Source: a virus
Direction: 5' to 3' (one strand)
IMG/VR virus record: IMGVR_UViG_3300044678_001573
Span: 1-62,258 of that record
Length of the DNA stretch: 62,258 bases
Numbering within the stretch: position 1 is the stretch's first letter; every line of letters begins with the position of its first letter. The notes beneath the pieces were generated by a model that was given only the letters and a program-made list of their open reading frames with translations, searched no databases and was not told where the DNA came from. Below, piece after piece: positions 43,823 through 52,225 of this stretch. The position numbers were made by a program, and so were the translations under genes.

Positions 43823-44034
43823 TTGTTCTTACGGGCCGCAAACGACAGAACGACTTCCAACAGGCCGACGCCGATCAGGGTCAGGGCGGCGGCGCTGTTC
43901 TCAGCGGTGACGCTGATGGCACCGGCGGCACTGGCCTTGGCAGCAAGCCACACGCCAGCGAGGCCAGCACCTTTGGCGATCTGTCGAACAACCCAGCCTT
44001 TGCTGGTGGTCAGGAGGGTGAGGAGAGCTTTCAT
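43819..44034 (-). CDS. Holin-like small membrane protein
   Basis: 71 residues with two hydrophobic regions (AKGAGLAGVWLAAKASAAGA and AAALTLIGVGLLEVVLSFAA) and a basic end. Size, two spans and the ATGA overlap with the amidase gene indicate the holin that permits lysis. No close family is recognised. Confidence 0.6.
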   Translation of the reverse strand: MKALLTLLTTSKGWVVRQIAKGAGLAGVWLAAKASAAGAISVTAENSAAALTLIGVGLLEVVLSFAARKNK

Positions 44035-44231
44035 TTCGAGGGGATGACGATGGCCGGGAGTTCAACCGGCTTTGGTTCGGTTTTCTTGATAATCGGGATT
44101 GGGGCAATGCCGATGGTGACTTTGCTGCCCCCGACTTCAAAGCCGAGGGAGAGCATCGGGGTGTAGCCTTCAAGGGCTGCACAAGACGAAAGGCCAAGGG
44201 TGGCCACAACGGAAAGGAGGATGTATTTCAT
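44031..44231 (-). CDS. Small outer-membrane lipoprotein, o-spanin-like
   Basis: 66 residues. A signal peptide (LLSVVATLGLSS) ends in a lipobox with Cys17; the mature part is about 50 residues and proline-rich (IGIAPIPIIKKTEPKPVELP). The size and place in the lysis cassette fit an outer-membrane spanin subunit, so the host likely has an outer membrane. It is not nested in an inner-membrane gene but follows one. Confidence 0.6.
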   Translation of the reverse strand: MKYILLSVVATLGLSSCAALEGYTPMLSLGFEVGGSKVTIGIAPIPIIKKTEPKPVELPAIVIPSK

Positions 44232-44234
44232 AAG

Positions 44235-44495
44235 TCAATGGGTGGAGCGAGTAACGTCGGCCAAGATTCTGTGGAGGTTGAGCCTGTCCTTTTCACAATC
44301 GTCCGAGCGTTTCTCCAGCTTGTCAACCTGTTGAGTGAGACTATCCAGACGCTCTTTGCGTTCAGTGTTGAGGGCTGTTACCAGCTTTTCGTTGCCCTTG
44401 GTCAGCCACCAAACGGCCAAAATTAGGAGAGCGGCAACAGGTCCAGATTTCAGGACGGGTTCAAGAGCGGCGATGACTTCTGGAGGCATGGTCAC
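44235..44495 (-). CDS. Inner-membrane coiled-coil protein, i-spanin-like
   Basis: 86 residues: one N-terminal span (VAALLILAVWWL) followed by a coiled coil (LTQQVDKLEKRSDDCEKDRL). This is the layout of an i-spanin, which would join the lipoprotein encoded three bases downstream to disrupt the outer membrane. A single-span holin is the alternative. Confidence 0.58.
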   Translation of the reverse strand: MTMPPEVIAALEPVLKSGPVAALLILAVWWLTKGNEKLVTALNTERKERLDSLTQQVDKLEKRSDDCEKDRLNLHRILADVTRSTH

Positions 44496-44881
44496 ATAGG
44501 AGCGTTGAGGATTTCGAGTTGGCGATGCCGTGAGATGATACCCGTATCGACCAGCGCATTCAAGCCAAGAATGACCCTAGGGTCTTCGGATTGAACGGAC
44601 GAACGCCATGCCGAAAGTAACAGTCGAAGGCCCGCAATGGTTGGGGCAGAGGACAGGCCGATAGCCGCCATCTCGTCCAAAGTGAACTCGGTGATGAAGG
44701 CTTCTACGTCTGGCCAGACTTTCGGCGGATTTTGCGCGGCGTTCCACGCAGCCTCGGCGACGGCGCGGGAGGCATCGAGTTCGGCCTCCGTGGGCGGTGG
44801 CAGACCGTCGAGGTACTCGATCTGGTCACCGACGATGCGGACTTTGCGGCCAAGAAAGGCTAGATGGTAGTAGAAGGGCAT
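44492..44881 (-). CDS. Possible tail-fibre accessory protein
   Basis: 129 residues. FYYHLAFLGRKVRIVGDQIE is followed by EAELDASRAVAEAAWNAAQN and a helical end. The position directly after the long fibre gene (three bases) and before the lysis genes is that of fibre chaperones, but there is no clear family match. Confidence 0.45.
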   Translation of the reverse strand: MPFYYHLAFLGRKVRIVGDQIEYLDGLPPPTEAELDASRAVAEAAWNAAQNPPKVWPDVEAFITEFTLDEMAAIGLSSAPTIAGLRLLLSAWRSSVQSEDPRVILGLNALVDTGIISRHRQLEILNAPM

Positions 44882-44883
44882 GG

Positions 44884-47800
44884 TTAAGCGGTCTGCCAGT
44901 AAATGATGCGGGTGCCGGCCTTGAAGGTGACACTGCCGGTGACGCCATTTTCGACCTTGGCGGTGAATTGGACGTTGCCTGCGTTGCTGCCGTTCTGGAA
45001 CACACCGGAGCCAACGACCTGCGTGCCGGTCACGCTGCCGTTGGCGTTGAGAGCGATGGTGCCGTACGCACCCGAGACGCTATTCAACATACCGGGGCTA
45101 TTGGCTCCAGCCGTAGCATTGAAGGCGCGAGCCTCGGTCGCCCAGAAGGTTGGGCTGCTCGGCCCAGTGATGCCGAACTCGTAACCCGCACCTGCTGCCG
45201 AGGTGACGACCACGCCGATAACATAGAAGGAGTAGTTGGTGCTGGCCGATACTGCGAACGAAAGCCCGGTGATGTTTTGCAACGTCAGGTTGTCCGTGAT
45301 GGTGACATCACTGCCGAGTATGACGTGGGTGGCTCCTGCGCCCCCAGTAGCCGTGATGGTCGTCCCAGAGATCGACAAGCCCGACCCAACTTCAAGGTGG
45401 GTGAGCTTGCTCGCAGAGTCGTCCCAAAACACGATGCGGTCTGCGGCGGGGTCATCGGCAGTCAGTTCTTGCCCAGTCAGTCCGAAGATGTCCGCGACCG
45501 AGGCGTTGAGTGTCACGTCGCCGCTATTGCTGCCTGCCAAGGTGCCGCTGGTTCCGTCTGCAATCGTGATGCCGCTATTCTGAATGAGCTTGCCAGTGGT
45601 CAGGTCGAACCGGACGATGGCGTTGTCAGTGGAGCTGGATGGACCCGAGACATCGCCGGTGCCGCCGCCCGTTGCCGACAGCGTGGTGCCACTCAAAGAC
45701 AGGCCAGAGCCGAGAGTGATTTCCTCGACATCCCCAGAGCCAGCCGCACTGCCGCGTCCAAGAAGGCGGGAGGCTGCGCTGACGTTCTGCATCTTTGCGT
45801 AGGTGACTGCATCGTTGGCGATGGTCAGCGCCCCCGTGCTGGCCAACGTGGCGTCCCCGGACATCGCCTTGTTCTCAAAGACGCCCGAGGCACCGCCCGA
45901 GGTCGCAACGAGAAGGTCGCCAGTCGTAAGACTGGTGATCGTCACGCCCTCATCGTCCTTGATATTGGAGCCGAGAGTCGGACGCACGAACAGGGTGCCG
46001 TTGCTCGGATGCGCGGAGATGACCGCGCAGACCTGAATGTGGGGATTCGGGGCGACAGGCTGCGTGTCAGTCAAACTGCCGGTAGTCGTGCCAGCATAGA
46101 TGATTTCGCCGTTTGTCCAAGTCTGGCTGTAGTTGCCTCCGTTGGTTTGGATACCGCGCAACTTGCCGAAGGCAATGACAAATCCCTCTTCACCTTGACT
46201 GAGGTCTTCCGCAGTCAAGCCCATAAAATAGGCGCTTGGACCGGTGCCGTTCCAAGGTTCAATGCGCAGCTTGCCACTGCTTCCAATCGTGCCCTCAAAC
46301 ATAACCGGCGTACCTTTGTCAATCGTGACTCCGGTGTTGTTTTCCACATGGTAGAGCAAGTGCTCTCCCGTGTGCATGATGAAGCCGTTGAGCTGAATAT
46401 CCACCGTCTCCTCGTCGGCATTCCAAGCCATCTGGCCCTGAGTGGTCAGGCTGAACGCTGCGGTCGTGTCAAACGCAAACGAGTCCACCCCGGCGATATC
46501 GTTGGTGTCAGAGATGGTGACTCCGCTGTCTTGGATGATCTCCCCAGTCACCCCGTCATAGCGAGCAATGGCGTTGTCCGTGGAAGTAGACGGACCGACG
46601 ACCAATGTTCCTCCCGTGTCGGGCAGAGAGACGGCCCGATCAACCGAAGCCGTGCCGGAGAGCGTGGTTCGAGTGCCGGAAGCGCCAAACTCTATCGAGC
46701 CAGAGCCACGCGTGTTGATCGAGCCGCCCCCATCAGAAGTGTCGATAGAACCGCCCGAAGCAGTCGCACCGCCTGACGTGTTGATGCTGCCTCCGCTGTT
46801 CAGCCCTTCCCCGGAAGTGTCGATGGAGCCGCCCGAGCCACCACCACTCACGCCATCGGAGCCGCCACCAAAAGTATGCACCACGCCGCCCGCTCCGCCG
46901 GGGATGCCGGAACTGTCCCCTCCTGCGGCCATATCCAAGTAGCCGCCCGAAGAAAGCCCGCCGCTGCCGGAGATGAAACCGAGATTCTGCGGGTCGTAGA
47001 CAGACTTCTGCATGTCGCCGACATTGCCACTCAGAGTCGTCCCAGACAGGCTCAATCCGGTCCCTAGCGTAATCTCCTGAACATCTCCCGCTCCAGCCGA
47101 ACTGCCACGGCCAAGAAGCCGGGAAGCGGCGCTGACATTCTGCATCTTGGCGTAGGTGACAACATCGTTGTCAATGGTCCAGACAGTTCCGGCTCCCGAC
47201 ACGGTGATGTCTCCCTTGTCGCCATCGGAGATGCCGCCACCGCCACCGGATGCCGCAATCGTAATCGAGTCCGTGGTAGCGTCGGTCGTGATCGTCACGT
47301 TGCTGCCGGCTACCAAGGTCAGCGTGTCGGAAGTGCTGTCGGCCACCACATCTGACTGGCCCGAGACTGCGATGGTGCGAAAGAGGTTCTGGTCGCCAGT
47401 GTTGGTGCCTGTACTGGTTCCGCTTCCGCTGGGGTAGAGAGTGTCGAAGTAGATCTTGAGGAAAGACTTCATGTACCCCCAAGTGCGCCGAGTCAAGGTG
47501 TTGCCAGGCGACTTCAGAGTGGCAAAGGTATCGCTGTCCGAAATTGTCGAAAAGCTATCCGAAGACGCATTCTGAATCGCAGTCTGCGTATTGTCAGCGT
47601 TACTCGGAATACCGTTCAACTTGCCAGCAAACGCCGCCGTCATCAGCCCGTCTTGAGAAGCTGTGGCGTCGCGAATCTTGTCAGTGCCTCCGGTGACGTG
47701 CGTGGAAGCGTGTGCTGTTGGAGTGCGGGCGTTGGAGAGGCGGGTGTCGTTCGCTTGCACCGCGAGTCCTGCCGTCGCTTCTCCATCGGTCGCCAACTCG

Positions 47801-48504
47801 ACCGCACCTTTCGTGGTAGTCGAGGCGTCTGGCACGTTGACCGTCGGGTTGCCGCTCACGCCGTCTCCGTTCGAGACCGTGACGTTGGTGCCGGCAGCAA
47901 CGCTACGGGCTGTGGTGGTGTTCAGCACGGTGCGGACAACAATGCCATTGGCACCGGGGTCAGCCAATCCGGCTGGAGGTGCCAAGTCGGCGATGTCCTG
48001 AGTAGTCGTCTTCTTGAGCGTTCCGCTGTCGTTGACCAGCACTTCTTCGGTGCCATCGAGCGTGGCCGTTGACTTGCCGGAGATAGCCGTCACTTGAATC
48101 GTTGCGGCTTGGCTACCATTGCCGGGACCAGCAGCCACATCACCTGTGAGTTGGGTGATGCCGTTGTCCGTGCCGTTGGCAATCGAAGTCACGCGACCCT
48201 TCGAGTCCACCGTGACGTTGGCATTGGTGTAGGCTCCGGGAGTGACTGCCGTGTTGGCGAGCGTTAGCGCGCCATTCGCAGCCAAGGTAGCATCACCACT
48301 GACAGGCTCCCAAGCCGTGTCGTAGTTGGTGCTGGACTGCTTGATGAGAAGTTCTCCAGTCGTGCCGCCGCTCGGAACCCCGGGCCCAGGAACCAAGGTG
48401 GGGCTGACCTCAATCGTCCGAACCGTCTGATCGGGATTGGTCACAATGACCTTGGCTGGGCCAGGATCTGGGTTGCGGACGATGACCTTGATCGGAGTAC
48501 TCAT
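44884..48504 (-). CDS. Long tail fibre / receptor-binding protein
   Basis: 1206 residues from the ATG overlapping the previous stop; the frame opens further upstream in a reading that lies over another gene. Modular beta-rich structure: AKMQNVSAASRLLGRG and EITLGTGLSLSGTTLS blocks occur twice (DNA near 47035-47165 and 45680-45815), TDNAI-x-RYDGVTGEIIQDSG-like blocks occur twice, and a glycine-rich GGSIDTSGEG / GGSINTSGG ladder near 46680-46850 looks like a beta-solenoid. The C-terminus is a likely receptor-binding head. It determines host range. Confidence 0.82.
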   Translation of the reverse strand: MSTPIKVIVRNPDPGPAKVIVTNPDQTVRTIEVSPTLVPGPGVPSGGTTGELLIKQSSTNYDTAWEPVSGDATLAANGALTLANTAVTPGAYTNANVTVDSKGRVTSIANGTDNGITQLTGDVAAGPGNGSQAATIQVTAISGKSTATLDGTEEVLVNDSGTLKKTTTQDIADLAPPAGLADPGANGIVVRTVLNTTTARSVAAGTNVTVSNGDGVSGNPTVNVPDASTTTKGAVELATDGEATAGLAVQANDTRLSNARTPTAHASTHVTGGTDKIRDATASQDGLMTAAFAGKLNGIPSNADNTQTAIQNASSDSFSTISDSDTFATLKSPGNTLTRRTWGYMKSFLKIYFDTLYPSGSGTSTGTNTGDQNLFRTIAVSGQSDVVADSTSDTLTLVAGSNVTITTDATTDSITIAASGGGGGISDGDKGDITVSGAGTVWTIDNDVVTYAKMQNVSAASRLLGRGSSAGAGDVQEITLGTGLSLSGTTLSGNVGDMQKSVYDPQNLGFISGSGGLSSGGYLDMAAGGDSSGIPGGAGGVVHTFGGGSDGVSGGGSGGSIDTSGEGLNSGGSINTSGGATASGGSIDTSDGGGSINTRGSGSIEFGASGTRTTLSGTASVDRAVSLPDTGGTLVVGPSTSTDNAIARYDGVTGEIIQDSGVTISDTNDIAGVDSFAFDTTAAFSLTTQGQMAWNADEETVDIQLNGFIMHTGEHLLYHVENNTGVTIDKGTPVMFEGTIGSSGKLRIEPWNGTGPSAYFMGLTAEDLSQGEEGFVIAFGKLRGIQTNGGNYSQTWTNGEIIYAGTTTGSLTDTQPVAPNPHIQVCAVISAHPSNGTLFVRPTLGSNIKDDEGVTITSLTTGDLLVATSGGASGVFENKAMSGDATLASTGALTIANDAVTYAKMQNVSAASRLLGRGSAAGSGDVEEITLGSGLSLSGTTLSATGGGTGDVSGPSSSTDNAIVRFDLTTGKLIQNSGITIADGTSGTLAGSNSGDVTLNASVADIFGLTGQELTADDPAADRIVFWDDSASKLTHLEVGSGLSISGTTITATGGAGATHVILGSDVTITDNLTLQNITGLSFAVSASTNYSFYVIGVVVTSAAGAGYEFGITGPSSPTFWATEARAFNATAGANSPGMLNSVSGAYGTIALNANGSVTGTQVVGSGVFQNGSNAGNVQFTAKVENGVTGSVTFKAGTRIIYWQTA

Positions 48505-48857
48505 CAGGGCTGGGTGTAGTTGTTGACCACGGAGACTTTGGCAGTCACGACTGGGGGTAGTCGAATACCTCCTGAGGTTGTCAGCACTACATCGTACCCA
48601 TATTCGCCAACTGATAGTGCTGCGGTATCCACGTAATTTTTGGCAATTTCGTAGGTGCCAGTGGCGTCGTTTACCCAAGAGACTCCCATGGCAAAAGCCA
48701 GCGGGCCATCTGGAGTTTTGCGGGCATCGGAATCAATGGTGTACCCCGAGTAGTCAATCCCGTCGCCGTTAGCGTCGGCGAGCTGAAATTGCTTTGCCAC
48801 GAAGTCGATGCCTCGGATAAACGTGATGTTCAGCTTGGAGTTGTCGGTGCAGGCCAT
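48504..48857 (-). CDS. Small beta-rich fibre-region protein
   Basis: 117 residues. LNITFIRGIDFVAKQFQLAD, the DGIDYSGYTIDSDARK turn and GTYEIAKNYVDTAALSVGEY suggest a small beta-sandwich like the N-terminal domains of baseplate or fibre attachment proteins (BppU-like). It joins the fibre gene by ATGA. Probably a fibre-attachment protein. Confidence 0.5.
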   Translation of the reverse strand: MACTDNSKLNITFIRGIDFVAKQFQLADANGDGIDYSGYTIDSDARKTPDGPLAFAMGVSWVNDATGTYEIAKNYVDTAALSVGEYGYDVVLTTSGGIRLPPVVTAKVSVVNNYTQP

Positions 48858-48882
48858 GGGTGCAAACTAGCTTGATCGCAGA

Positions 48883-48984
48883 TCAGGGCAGGTTTAGCGC
48901 CAGGGTCGCTAAACGAATCGCGTTCCACATCTGCATGGTGGATACGTTCTGAGGAGGTAGGGTCGTGAAGGCTTGAGAACTCAT
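48883..48984 (-). CDS. 33-residue microprotein with MQMxNAxRxA module
   Basis: A very short frame that starts with an ATGA overlap on the preceding gene. It begins MSSQAFTTLPPQNVSTMQMW and goes on NAIRLATLALNL, closely matching the first half of the 67-residue neighbour (MSSEAFNTLPPTTSTMQMLN). The similarity in the correct frame and the overlap make it very likely to be a real, expressed gene. Confidence 0.62.
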   Translation of the reverse strand: MSSQAFTTLPPQNVSTMQMWNAIRLATLALNLP

Positions 48985-49184
48985 GACTGGATTTCTCCTT
49001 CAAGCGCGAGGCGGATTGCATTGAGCATCTGCATCGCGCTGATGTGTTGTGGCACCAAGACCTCAAACGGGTCATAGGTGATGGTGCCAGGGTGATTGGC
49101 GTTGACCGCAGCAACACGCACTGCATTCAGCATCTGCATGGTGCTGGTAGTCGGAGGGAGGGTATTGAAGGCTTCGGAGGACAT
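48981..49184 (-). CDS. 67-residue protein with two MQMxNAxRxA modules
   Basis: Two internal copies of the same unit, STMQMLNAVRVAAVNAN and SAMQMLNAIRLALEGE, each about 16 residues, separated by a short strand (TITYDPFEVLVP). With the downstream 33-residue protein there are three copies in 300 bases. Helical, amphipathic. A small structural or assembly role is possible by position between capsid and fibre genes. Confidence 0.62.
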   Translation of the reverse strand: MSSEAFNTLPPTTSTMQMLNAVRVAAVNANHPGTITYDPFEVLVPQHISAMQMLNAIRLALEGEIQS

Positions 49185-49196
49185 GGCCGTGGAAGG

Positions 49197-49481
49197 TTAC
49201 ATGCGCATTGGAACACCAGCGCGGCGAGCGCGGCCGTAGACCCCGCCTTTCTCTTCTTCCATGTCTTCTTCCTCGCCGCCGGCTTCGATTTCGATCTCCA
49301 TCTTGGCACCGGATTCTTCCTTCTCGTGGACCATCTCACCGACATCTGCACCGTCGATCTGGAGCAGGGTCAGGGTGCCGTCGCCGTTGTCTTGGAACGT
49401 GCCGACAGCCTGAAATTCGCCACCGACTTCAGCGTCAGGGGGCATCTCAAAACCTTCGGGGACTTCAAATTGCAGCTTCAT
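49197..49481 (-). CDS. Acidic small protein
   Basis: 94 residues. An N-terminal domain (MKLQFEVPEGFEMPPDAEVG, TLTLLQIDGADVGEMV) is followed by a highly acidic run (EIEAGGEEEDMEEEK) and a short basic end. Lies just downstream of the capsid terminator; the leader is CCCTACCAACCTCACAC. Could be a capsid-associated or DNA-mimic protein; no family recognised. Confidence 0.55.
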   Translation of the reverse strand: MKLQFEVPEGFEMPPDAEVGGEFQAVGTFQDNGDGTLTLLQIDGADVGEMVHEKEESGAKMEIEIEAGGEEEDMEEEKGGVYGRARRAGVPMRM

Positions 49482-49511
49482 GTGTGAGGTTGGTAGGGGG
49501 TGAAAGTGAAA

Positions 49512-49543
49512 GAGGGGGCGTAGCCGTGGGGCTACGCCCCCTC
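49512..49543 (-). terminator. Hairpin terminator after the capsid gene
   Basis: Perfect 14-bp stem (49512-49525 with 49530-49543) around a four-base loop, 20 bases after the capsid stop, followed on the minus strand by the T-rich CTTTCACTTTC. Partial read-through into the downstream genes is likely since they have no visible promoter. Confidence 0.7.
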
Positions 49544-49562
49544 CATGGGGCTTACCTTACTC

Positions 49563-50741
49563 TTAGGAGCAGGTCGCGTCAACCGTCCAGCTCAGCGGGC
49601 AGCGGCGGAAGCGGATGACCGCACCGTATTCCGGGATGCCGGGCTGCGCGCCGTAACCAAGGACGCCACGGAAGTAGCCGATGTTCTCATCGGGGTTGCA
49701 CTCCAGGTCGTACTTGTTGATCCACTTGAAGTTGCCGAGGTAGTCCTGAGCCGGGAAGTTCATCGGGCCGGCCTTGAGGGCCGCGCCGGGGATGGCGAAC
49801 TTCACAACCTGGTTGCTACCGATGACGATGTCTTCGTACTGGGCCGTGTAGTAGGCCGGGTTGACAGAAGCGGCATCGCCAGCCGAGGTGGCCGGGAGGT
49901 AGTAAGGCACGCGGACCCAGCTACCACCGGAGTAGTTCCAGCGGGCAGCCTGCATGTCGATCATGTGCTTGAAGCCTTCAAGGTTCACGAAGGAACCGCG
50001 AGGGCCAAGCAGCTTGTCGGAGCTGTTGCTCCAACGGATGTTGTTGATCGTCGAGTCGTTGTTGACCAGAGTGGACTGGGCTTCACGGCTGAGGATCAGG
50101 GGCAGCACAGGCTGGCCATACTCGTTGCGAGCGAGGCCGTTGTCCATGTGGGCACCGTCACCGACCAGCTTGTCGTACCAGTAGTCGAGCATCTCACGAG
50201 TGAGCTGACCGATGGTGCCGGCGGCGAAAGAAGCCGACCCGGTAGTCATGGAGGCGTCAGCAACGGCCTTGTTGGTGCACATGTCAGTGAACTCGTCGCG
50301 GCGGGCGTTCTGCCAAACGTGACGGGTGTTCATCTGAAGGTTGCGCAGAACGTGCTCGGCCTGCTGGGCGATGTTCCAGCTCATGCGGCCATCTTCGATG
50401 CAGATCTTCTGCGACTGGATGGCAGCCTTTTTGAGCGTCATGGTCTCACGACGGGTGGACTGATAGACAGTCGCCGTGTTCGGGGTGCAGGAACCGCCGC
50501 CTTCACCGGCGGGATCGTTGCTGTTGTAGGTGACTTCCTGGAAGGTAACCAACGAACCGTAAGGCATCGAACGGTCGTAGATGATGAAGTTCGGGGTGTC
50601 GCCCATGCCGTCTTCCCAGACGGTTTTCGGGACGATTTCGTTGGTATCCCAAGGAGTGGTGACCCAATTCTTTTGCGAAGACTCCCGCGAGATGCGGTTG
50701 GCTTCGGTCTCGAAGAGGTTGTTGATGTCGGTGCAAGCCAT
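49563..50741 (-). CDS. Major capsid protein
   Basis: 392 residues from the ATG at 50741; an upstream frame extension has no start context. It lies after portal and scaffold genes, in the usual order, and is bracketed by terminators and its own promoter as expected for a very highly made protein. The sequence includes SLVTFQEVTYN, ETMTLKKAAIQSQKIC and FKHMIDMQAARWNYSGG, consistent with an HK97-type fold of podophages, although I cannot prove it by motif. It ends RRCPLSWTVDATCS. Confidence 0.82.
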   Translation of the reverse strand: MACTDINNLFETEANRISRESSQKNWVTTPWDTNEIVPKTVWEDGMGDTPNFIIYDRSMPYGSLVTFQEVTYNSNDPAGEGGGSCTPNTATVYQSTRRETMTLKKAAIQSQKICIEDGRMSWNIAQQAEHVLRNLQMNTRHVWQNARRDEFTDMCTNKAVADASMTTGSASFAAGTIGQLTREMLDYWYDKLVGDGAHMDNGLARNEYGQPVLPLILSREAQSTLVNNDSTINNIRWSNSSDKLLGPRGSFVNLEGFKHMIDMQAARWNYSGGSWVRVPYYLPATSAGDAASVNPAYYTAQYEDIVIGSNQVVKFAIPGAALKAGPMNFPAQDYLGNFKWINKYDLECNPDENIGYFRGVLGYGAQPGIPEYGAVIRFRRCPLSWTVDATCS

Positions 50742-50923
50742 AGTGGTAGGGGGTAGGATTGAGGGAGGGTTCTTTGACAGGTGGAATGAAAAGTTGATTC
50801 CAACCGCACTCGCGGTCGGTCTTTCCAATCCGGGCTAGATTGGTTTGTAGCCCCAAGTTTTGCCCGGTTTTACCGCCTGGTGAGCTGACCAGAACCCTGA
50901 CCGGAATCAGGCTTTTACGCTCG
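50742..50923 (-). other. Long 5' leader of the capsid gene
   Basis: About 180 untranslated bases between the promoter and the capsid ATG. A hairpin (CCGACCGC with GCGGTTGG around GAGT, one wobble pair) lies at about 50800-50822. Just before the ATG the strand reads CAATCCTACCCCCTACCACT, with no Shine-Dalgarno sequence. A long leader is unusual in this compact genome and may protect or regulate the message. Confidence 0.5.
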
Positions 50924-50959
50924 TTGACATATACTCTATGGACGTTTGACCTCTGTCAA
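50924..50959 (-). promoter_or_regulatory. Capsid promoter with TTGAC repeats
   Basis: On the minus strand TTGACA (50954-50959) is a consensus -35 box. The -10 is ambiguous: TAGAGT at a 15-base spacing or TATATG at 20. The region also holds the palindrome TTGACCTCTGTCAA (50946-50959) and a further TTGACA at 50924 on the plus strand, so an operator overlapping the promoter is possible. Confidence 0.5.
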
Positions 50960-50960
50960 C

Positions 50961-50992
50961 AAAAAAGTGCGGGGGTATTGACACCCCCGCAC
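50961..50992 (-). terminator. Rho-independent terminator after the scaffold gene
   Basis: Nine-base perfect stem GTGCGGGGG / CCCCCGCAC (50967-50975 and 50984-50992) with an eight-base loop, followed on the minus strand by six T (50961-50966). It separates the portal-scaffold unit from the capsid promoter immediately downstream. Confidence 0.9.
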
Positions 50993-51016
50993 CTCTTAAT
51001 TTTCAGGCTCTGTTGA

Positions 51017-52225
51017 TTAAGCCTGCATCTGCTGATAGGCCCGCATCCGCTGCCAAAGCGTCTCCCCTTGGATTTCCGAGGGGTCGATTGAAGGCGCTTG
51101 GCTGGCCGGGCCGGAGCCGCCAGCACGGGGCTGGGCAGCCGAGCGGGCAGCCAGAGTCTTCTCAAGTTCTGCGACCTTGGCGCGCGTGGTCGCAAGCTCC
51201 TTCAGGGCAGCCGGGAGGAACTCGCCGGCATAGGCGTTGTAGGCCAGACGGGTTGGGTCTTGAGGTGACAGCTCGGCCGAGAACACCTTCTTAGCCAAGG
51301 CTTCGTCCTTGAGTTCAGGGATCTTGGACTGGAACTGCTTGCGAACGGCCTCGGCGGCGATCTGCACACGCTTCTCCTGTTCCTCAGACTGCTTGCGGCT
51401 TTCCTGCTCACGAAGGAAATCAAGCTCCTTGCGGGCCTCCAGAGCGTTATTCTCCAGCATCTCCGCCTTGGAGTTGAGGTTCAGAACCTGCTCGGCGTAG
51501 TCAAACAGCTTGGCTTGGTGACGCGGGTGCATCGCCTCGGTGATCTGCATAATCTTGCGCTCCTGGGCCACCGGGTCGAGGGTGTTCAGCGCGTCGATGA
51601 TCTGGACAGCGTCCATCTCATACTGGGCGGCGATGCGGCCGACCGTCTCACCGATGTTCTCCAGAGGGGCAAGAACCTCCTCGCGGTACTGCTTGGACTC
51701 GCGAATGTCGTAGACAGCGAGCTTCTTCTCGTACTCCGAGATGGCCGCCTCCTTTTCCTTGAGCTGCCTGTCGTAAAGTTCCGGGTCAACCTTGGCGAGT
51801 TCTTCCACCTTGGCCTTGAACTCAGCCAGTTCCTTCTCCTTGAGTGGCAGGATCTCCTTCTGGATCTTGTCATACTCATCGGCCTTCTTGCGAAGCTCAC
51901 CCCACTTGTACTTGGCCGCAGGGGTCTGGACGCCGGGAGGGTCATCCTCGCTACGGACAGGTTCTTCAGTCTTGCCACCAAGCTCAGAGAGCGGGGTATT
52001 GACGCCGGAGTCGTCGGCCTGCGAGTCTGCTTGAGGTTCGCTGGGCTGAGATTGCGGTTCGCTTGTCTGGGTTTGAGGCTCGCTCGCAGGGGCTTGAGGC
52101 TCACTTGCGGCGGGTTGAGGCTCCGAGTTCATCGCGTTGAAACGCGACATGATGGAGCTGGCAGAGTCATCGCCGTTGTTGACGATGGTGGCGGATGCGG
52201 GTTCGAGTGCGACTTCGGTGCTCAT
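51017..52225 (-). CDS. Scaffolding protein
   Basis: 402 residues, extremely charged. The first 75 residues are a low-complexity Ser-Glu-Pro-Gln repeat (ASEPQAPASEPQTQTSEPQ). From about 110 to 330 there is an almost unbroken coiled coil (KEKELAEFKAKVEELAKVDP). The C-terminus ends in a compact helix (GETLWQRMRAYQQMQA), the usual capsid-binding end of scaffolds. Position between portal and capsid confirms the role. Confidence 0.85.
   Translation of the reverse strand: MSTEVALEPASATIVNNGDDSASSIMSRFNAMNSEPQPAASEPQAPASEPQTQTSEPQSQPSEPQADSQADDSGVNTPLSELGGKTEEPVRSEDDPPGVQTPAAKYKWGELRKKADEYDKIQKEILPLKEKELAEFKAKVEELAKVDPELYDRQLKEKEAAISEYEKKLAVYDIRESKQYREEVLAPLENIGETVGRIAAQYEMDAVQIIDALNTLDPVAQERKIMQITEAMHPRHQAKLFDYAEQVLNLNSKAEMLENNALEARKELDFLREQESRKQSEEQEKRVQIAAEAVRKQFQSKIPELKDEALAKKVFSAELSPQDPTRLAYNAYAGEFLPAALKELATTRAKVAELEKTLAARSAAQPRAGGSGPASQAPSIDPSEIQGETLWQRMRAYQQMQA

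Noticed and set aside
44797-46776. 659-codon plus-strand frame opposite the tail fibre
   Set aside because: Low-complexity shadow of the repetitive fibre gene, no start context and no recognisable domain.
48852-50741. Shared MACTD start of the capsid protein and the 117-residue protein as a common N-terminal tag
   Set aside because: Only five residues match and the following sequences are unrelated; chance is likely.
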